Assembly: GCA_000226015.1 (NCBI GenBank)
Contig: JH154850.1
Coordinates: forward strand, 51,737 to 73,864
Direction of reading: 5' to 3'
DNA from: Mnemiopsis leidyi
Taxonomy: Eukaryota; Ctenophora; Tentaculata; Lobata; Bolinopsidae
Length of the DNA stretch: 22,128 bases
The position numbers and the translations under genes were made by a program. The notes beneath the pieces are model-generated. The model was not told the origin of the DNA. It saw nothing but the letters and a program-made list of their open reading frames with translations, and made no database searches. Of this stretch, positions 10,493-18,400 are shown piece by piece. Numbering within the stretch: position 1 is the stretch's first letter; the number at the start of each line of letters is the position of its first letter.

Positions 10493-12400
10493 ATCTATCA
10501 TATTCCCTTCCCCACCCACCTTCCAACATTCTCTTCCCCACACATCAGGCAGTAGCTCTATTATCGGAGGAATCTGCTTTACAGATTTATCTTTAATCCG
10601 CCGTGTGTCGCCTGCGACTAGCTGCTTTGCACGTGACATTAGTTGTATATCAATAAAGTTTTAACAATAGATGAGATGCACTGCACACAACTGTGACATT
10701 GTGACTGTTCCCAATAGCAATTGGCAGGTCTCGGTTGAACGTCTTTAAAATGTTCCAGTCACGTGACTTACCACGTGTTCCTTATCTGATCTCGTCATTC
10801 GGCACCACGCATCTCCGATCAGCGTAAACACTTAGCTGTACAAACTTTCGTTAATTTTCTACTTGTCAAATTACTATAAAGTAATTCAGATTTGCTTGTC
10901 GTGGTGCTAAGTGTTTAAAAAGCAGCTTGGCCTGACTACCCCAGTTTAACAACTATTCTGATTCAACTTTACACAGTGACAAGCGTTGAGCGACGAGACT
11001 ATATAGTGACGGGTGTCACGAGGTCCGATCTTCGTCCTCTCATTGGTCAGATCTTGACGGCCTGTCAATTGATTGGTGGGCACTTGGGAGGGTTATTAGT
11101 ACCGAGATACAGTGGATTGTGTGCTCCTGACAGATGACAATAAGAATTTGAGTCTAAAGTTTAACCGGCAGAGTGGAATGTGAAGCACGTCCTGCCGTTG
11201 TAAACACCCCACTCCTGCCCGTTAAACAGAGCGCTCACCTCAGCCTGGCAGCGCTGACGGGCTGTGGAAGGTTGGTGGGAGCTGCAAAACACTATAGACA
11301 TTTAGTTAGAGGTAGTTGGAAGCACTCTCCGAGTTGGCATATGACAAGTTCGCAGTGTTGACAGTTTGACACTTGACAGTTCCTGCAGCCAGCTCACTCA
11401 TTGGCTAGACTCGGGGCACGTGACCTGAAGTCGTGCCCTGATTGGAGATGGCTGTGTCACGAGGTGCTGGGGAATGCAGACGATTGGTTAGGCAGGAGTG
11501 TGTTTACATGGTCGTATTATCACAGTTATAATATGAAGTATATATTTAACGGAGTACGATGATAATGTTCGCCTTACCTACAGAGATAGAGAGAGAGAGT
11601 TTTGACAGATGCCAACTGTCACATTTCTGAGGCAGAGTGAACAGCAGTAAACCAGCTTGCTCTCTCTCTCAGTTCTCACGAGTACGTCATGCCAATGTCG
11701 GAAGTCCGACTAGAAGGAGCAGGCTCAGAGTCATCATGATAACGTTCCTCTCTGTTACCCTGCCTAGTTGCTCACTAAGTAGTGTCTCCGTCTCTCTCTC
11801 CCCCGGAAATGGGAGGAGTCTTCTTAGTTTTGTCCCAACTTTCGCTGGAATGTGTGTCCGAATTCCTCCCCAGCTTAACTCCCTGGCCGTTCTTCCAGCT
11901 ATTCTCCGTAAATTGACACGTGTACGAGGTGAAAAAAGGCGGCATTATTTCGAACTGTACGTTAGCTACACTGTGGAGCCCAGGAAGAATTCCTGGATCC
12001 CTCTACTCAACGTCGCCTTTTCCAATAGAGGCTCCAATGGGAACCCAGAATGCCTCCTTTAACATCCTGCCAAAATATCAATTAATCAAAGTTTCAGCGC
12101 AGAAAAGTTACTGCTCAGAGTCCGGTTTGGGGGTAGCGAATGGTAACAAGTTGTCATCAGTAGCGGAGGGACCGGGCCAGGAAAATGACCGGGAAGTGGA
12201 TATAGTGAGGTGGACTAGAACGCCGCTCCGAAAGGTGAAGTGTGGGGGACTAACTGAAGAACGGGTGTGGGCACAATGCCACCTGCTGGGCCGGACCTGA
12301 AGCTGGACTCGTAACCGGAGTGTCTGTCTTCTAGCTCGTCACTAGCTGTCCGCATCTCAGAACTGCCACTTTATTCCCCTTTTGTTTGCCGAGTGTGTAA

Positions 12401-12431
<31 letters not shown>

Positions 12432-15400
12432 TCATGTCTGTGTGTGCCGAAACTGTGTCCGGTTTTTCGGTCGGCGATGGCGTGTCCGTCTCATCGTTAT
12501 CAAGCAGTGCATGTCAGTGCAAGGCAGGTGTGGTGATGTCCCGGCTATTTTGTGTCAATGGAATGTCTCCCCCTACTTGTTATCAGCTCCATCAGGACCA
12601 GAATTATTCCATTATTCCCTGAGAAGGTACTGAGTATTTAATTAAGTACGTTAAGTATCGGACACCTTATCCTGAAGTGCCCCCGAACGGGATGGAGCGA
12701 TTGTAAGGCTCAGATGACCGGCCTCCTTCCAAGTACCCTGTCTCCCTGATTCCTGCTTAATCGACTTTCTCTGTGTTACTCCACGGTCCTGCTCCACGGA
12801 CTGCCTCCACACTCACACTTGCGCTAGAAGCAGTGTCTTTCTCACAGCATGCAATTAAAAATTACCGACCTGGACAAGTGTTCCAAATTTTCCTTATTAC
12901 TTTAACTCCGGGATAAGGATTACAGGCTCGCTGTGTGTTCAGCTAGACACTAACCATTATCACCAGCTACAAATTTACATGCGGGTTGATGAGGTACAAA
13001 CTGTGTCAAGTTTGGCGATGTAATAGTACTACAATCTCATCCTCATGACAGCAGAACAGCTCCAATTCTGCTTTATTCAGCTTAACAATAAAGCTCCCTT
13101 TCTTCTACGTTTTGTTTCGGTTGACTAAATGAAAGACCGGTGTTACAATATTTCTCCTGGGAGAATTAGAGTCAAGATAGTGCCGTGTGGTGGATGTTTA
13201 GTCAGTTTACATTTGCAAATTGTCCAATCCCTATCCGGACAGAACAGCCGTGATTTTTAGACACCCCCCCGTTGAAACTTCCCTAATTTCATTCAACCTA
13301 GTTCTCCGTCGTTTCTCCGCGTTACATGAACGTTGCCCAATTTCAATGCGGTAACGTGTTTATTCAGCTGAGTTGCCCCTAGACCAACTACAATATATGA
13401 TAATGTAGCTAAACAGGACCCACAACTCTCACCATTCAAACCAGACATTGAACAAGTAACGGTGTCGCGTCACTGCTCCTTTGAAGGTTGTTGTTATCGG
13501 CTCTTAATTAGCACAACAAGGCAATGACTTAAGTTTGCGATGGACGCTACTGTATCGGTTGTTGTACACGGTTGATGGCTTGGTTGGTTTTGTGATCGGC
13601 GTGGAGGACGGAAGTCATCTTAACCAGCATCTCTACTATAAGTACTAAATGGTTCAAGCATGACTGAATTGCAGATTGCTTATAAGTATAACTAAGTATC
13701 GACTTAGTCGGGGTTCTGCGTACGATTATTCCGTACGTTATAAATCAGGTTCCCTACTTCTGCTCTGATCTCCATTTTTTGTTTCTTTAAGAAATTTTGG
13801 GGATCGTGATTTATGTGACTTACAATACATAAGTTGAATTTGTTTTAATCTGTAAAATCAATGATCACCCAAGTTAATCATTTATCTTAAACCTAACCTT
13901 GAAACTTATTTTCAGACATCAATATGTTTGAGAGCATGATCAACAATCCAGCTACCGAAGAGAATGCCAACCATAAGATCGAGGTATTTTTTGTTAAAAA
14001 TTCTTCGTGGATATTTCTTTTTCTTTATTTATGGGCTATTTACGCAAGTCAAATATTACCATTTCGCGAATATAAGCGTCTCACTCAAACGTCACCTCAT
14101 ACGCTCATAAATCATTTATGATATATTGAACTCATATGTTTTGTATCAAATACTTCTTGAATACTGGCCGAAGCAAACCGGCAGATTGTTTTTACCTTCG
14201 AGCACACCTTGGATGTCTTGTCAAGAGCCACCTGACCGGAATGCAGCCCCCCGATTGGCTATTCTGAATTACCGGGGCACTCGATTGGCCAACTCCTTCT
14301 CGACAATGCTGCCGGTAATGGCTGGAGCTGTTCAATATTTGCGATTTACAAATACAGTGCATTATTAATACCCGCTCCTCAGTAAAGCTCCTGTAAAATA
14401 CCAGTTGTAAACATCTCGTGTCACCGATTTTTACAATCCAAACAATAGGACCTGTCAGATCTCGAGCTCTTTACCAGCAACGTCCCCGGGTCAGAGAATC
14501 GTTGTGATACTTAGAGCTGACCCTGCAGTCATCACGTGATGGCAAGTTGACCAATCAGAGGACAGCTCTTGGAAAGCGAGCCAATCACGGGTCTGAACGA
14601 GTTTCACGGAGCAGGTGACAGTTGATCACAGGGTCTTTTATAATTGTGCTTTACACCTGTCAGTAGATGATAAAATAGAAAAATTAGCGAATACAGTTGA
14701 GCACGCGTGCCAGCTTGCTATTAGTCCACTGGTTGGTCGGCCCCGCAAATACTTAAGATCCTGTAAAGACGCATTAGTGAAAGGTTAATAAGTCCGAGCT
14801 TCTGGATGAGCTGCAGTCATCTTTGTCACTGCTCGGCATTAGGCTTTCAGCTGTTCGTAAAACAATCAAATCGCTCCGGACAACCAACGAGGAGAATCGA
14901 GTCAGACCACGTGGTAGGATGTTAAAATCACGTGATGGAGGTACAGTGGCACGTGACGGGGGCGGGATGACAGTATTTCCAGCAAGATGATTATAAAAAC
15001 AAAATTGTTGGGTGCAAGGAGCCATGTGTTGTATTACCCTGCCTGATTATCTGTAACGCGAGGATTTTTCAGAGATTTTACCATTATTCTGTTATAAAAT
15101 ACCTGAATTATGAAGGTCAAATATCACGAGGCACTTAAAATCACCAGCGGTCCAAGTAATTGTCTGCTGGGGTTGAGGAATATAGGGTTCTTGCCAGCCG
15201 GTGTATCTTCCAAGGGCCAGTTAAGCGCCGTAAGGACGTGCACTTGCGACACAAAAGTATAATTAGAATGTCTGAGATGTCATGGGATTTGACAGTCCCT
15301 CAACTCTTGAATCAAAGTCAATGTTACCTCATGTCACACGTAGCACTGCTTTTTGTTCACTGAGCCTGATCAAGCATGTTACGTACAAGAACTGATTAAG

Positions 15401-18400
15401 ACTGACCTAGTCTGTCACTTTGAAGTTACCCATTCAATAGTAAACTTCGTTTAAATTCTTCAATAAAGACAATCGTGGCCTACAAAATTATACGATGTTA
15501 CTTCGTTAGCAGGAAAGCGGTTAGCAGATTTTTGCAATCAAAAGATTAAGCGTTAAATCCGCATCCTCCCGCTCCATATCTCCCTTTATTAGAGAGTGGT
15601 GTGCCAAGTGCAATTTATTTGCCCGGTCACGGAGAGGCGCAAATTTGACATGTCAGACAAGCTCTTTAAAGTGGTAACAATAAACCAAGATAACCGGTGA
15701 TTGACGTCCAACCACACTGTCATCCTTGGCGGCTTGTCCTACTCTCTTCCTGTCTCCATGTTCACTTAGATCAATGTTACTATATCATTTTCTCTCTCTC
15801 TCTCTCACTCTCCCTTTCAAAATTTCATATATAGACATCATGTAAAAAGAAGCAATTAATTGATCAGGTCGTCATAAATAAGAGGCTAAAATTTCGCCTT
15901 TAGTTAGATTTGGTGTCAAAAATGGGGACAAGGCAAGAGCCATACCTCCCTATTACCCTTTTCTCTCCCTCAGCATTCATTCATACCCCTCTCTCTTTCT
16001 CTCTTTCTCCCTCTCTCTGTACCACCTTCACTTTAATGACAGCTACCAACAGAATATGCCATCTTGTTGGCTAAAGTTGAGTAATCCCGCAGAAAATAAG
16101 TTAATGGATCTGGAGGAATCTTAAGTGGTCTCGAGAAACTCTTAGAACGGTTGAAGAGGCAGTGGTTATTTGAATGGCCCTTAATTTTTGACGTCAAACA
16201 TTTTAAGTACTAATTCGTGTCGTAAGTCTCGACGCTTAGAGGGTCCGCATAATTTGTACGACAACTCCGTCCCATTGCCAGTGAGTTGGTTCATCATACT
16301 GCATGATCATGATCAAGTTTTGTTGGATATGAGGACATAAGACTATAAGCAAATGTTGCAACCTTGCCCTCTCTCTGCCTCTCTCTCTCATCTCCTCACT
16401 ACCTCTCTCTGTCTCTTTCAATTAATCTGGTGGGATCTGACGGGGCCTGGTTATATGACATTTGTAAAAGAGACCCTGTCACTGAAGCCCCACACAAGTG
16501 TGTTGCGACTTTGCGAGTTTAACTCCTGAGATTTGTGTGAAGCTCCCAATCCAATAATAAAATGTGCTGGTTTTGCGCTCCCCGATAATGATGAGGTCCC
16601 GGTGACAAGCCGTGTTATTCATGTCACGTGTGATAACCCGGTCACCATGGCGATCTTCACGTGACAAGCTCACGTGACATGTTTGGTGGTTACCCCTTAT
16701 CTATCTCCACTATCTGGGACAATCCGAGTCATTGGGTTATGAATTGAGGAAGAATTGTTGGCAGACTCAAAAAGTCGCGAAATATTTGCTTGATATGGTG
16801 TACGATCAGAGGATTTTCTATAATTGGGGTAAGGACATGGTGGGCTGATCATCTTTCTCTGATAAAATAGTTGAGATATAAAGCCAGCGGGTCATGTGAG
16901 CGATATAGCTGTCCCACAATCTGACTAATTGAACTTTGTTTGTTTACAGCTGTCATCAGACCCGTACAATCTAATCTCGGATGATGATTAGAATAATGTT
17001 TTTACAACGAGCTAGATCCTGGACAATCCACTCTCCGTTCGGCAGGCTGCATGTCACTGCTACACTAAATGTCATTAAATTGTCAAGCCAGACCGAGGAC
17101 ACGTTCCCGTGTCACGTGCGTTACCCTGGCAACCAATCAGGGCCCGAAACGACGTCACGTGTTCCAAGTCCGCCAATCTGGCAGCTCGGTGTTTAGGAAA
17201 TAACCTGCTAAGTATAAACAAAAAGTATTTAGAGATATTTAGCTGGTAGCGGCTCTTATCGAGCAGAGGGTACGTCGAGAGACTGTACTTTAGTAAGATC
17301 GTTATAGTAGGGCAAGCTGTGCGCCAACAACAACACCTACCGTATCACAAATATTATAAATGTCGATAAAATAGATTAAATTCTTGCTGGATTTCAGTCG
17401 TTGGACGACTTTTCCCGTCAGTACTTCGGCAAGGTGTCTTTAAAATTGGACGTAGTTACCCCAACTGATAGATCCGCATTGTCAAGTACAACGGACATTC
17501 GTTCATGGCTTGGAGATATTGATAACTAGCCTCGTAGGTACTTTAGTTAGATTTAATACAACCACAAATCACAATCTCTCGAAAGTCATTGGCTAGACTT
17601 TCTTGAAATTTATCGGTCTTTCAGATTTTCGTCTGCCGACTCGATCCATATCTCAAACTTTTATGTGATAGCTGTTTGGCATGACCCGATAGCTCGTTGG
17701 TCAATTTTGGCGCCGCCAAAAGCTTATCATTCGGTGATAAGTGGTTGTGACTGAAGTGCATTAACTGGCGAATTTCTGCAAATTAAAAAGCATTGAATGT
17801 TACGTGGAGTAAATTGTAAACTGGGAGACTTTACCAAACCGTGGGTGAGTAGTAATTAGTGATATTTCGGAGCTGATCTGTCGGCGAAGACATAGTTAAA
17901 GCTTTTGACACTCAGACAAGACAAATCGGCCGGTTTTAGGGTTAGAGAGGCGGCAAAATTCTTCTTAAAAGCACCCGCCGAGCTATTACTTCACGAAATC
18001 TTGCTCGTTTAGTTTTGTAGACTGACCTCGGATCTCTCTGTCCTCCAATGTGAGTGAAATTAAAACATGTTAATAGGGAATTTTGCATTATCTTAATTGT
18101 TAATACACCTCATTAGAAACTGTAGTTGACTTAAAAAAACGATCATTGATTCGGAAAAAATGTGATGTGCACCACCGTCAACTTCTTCACTCATAAAATC
18201 TTCTCGCGGAATTCGCTGTAAAAATACAAAATTTGCTGTCGTGTTACGAACGACCAGGAAACATATTTATTTCGTGTTTTCTCCTTTCAGTTCTCCATGA
18301 GGCACTTATAAATGTAATAATCTCAATCATAATCGTAGAAGCTACTATCTATCGAAGTAACATAAATCGCCATGTGTTATTAGTCTGGACCGGGCATACT

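Larger units (their letters stand above)
5626..13915 (+). other. Intron 6 (8.3 kb)
   Basis: This is the longest intron, holding an assembly gap at 10008-10452. No exon with homology or clean in-frame splice sites was found. Frames at 6702-7022, 11637-12062 and 11920-12300 are open but look random. It contains five of the motif clusters described separately, pyrimidine microsatellites and a GT repeat. A linker exon could be hidden inside the gap or elsewhere. Confidence 0.6.
13984..16949 (+). other. Intron 7, up to the candidate alternative exon
   Basis: No homologous exon found. It holds motif cluster E, several CT-rich tracts (about 15791-15806, 15989-16018 and 16369-16390), and the three CACGTG sites at 16625-16676. 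It runs on to 17397 in transcripts that skip the 16950 exon. Confidence 0.55.

Noticed and set aside
9829..10555. Long open frames of about 190-221 codons on both strands over the gap
   Set aside because: They are made of unresolved bases flanked by CT/GA repeat translated as SLSLSL or RERERE.
10652..10657. AATAAA as a poly(A) signal for an early terminal exon
   Set aside because: No upstream in-frame exon with an acceptor could be tied to it.
16950..16963. Using CCC|GTACAA as a donor to make the 16950 exon internal
   Set aside because: GTACAA is a poor donor and would yield a 14-base exon; a terminal exon fits better.
11398..17599. Shared 14-mer TCATTGGCTAGACT at 11398-11411 and 17586-17599
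   Set aside because: About one such pair is expected by chance in a window this long.
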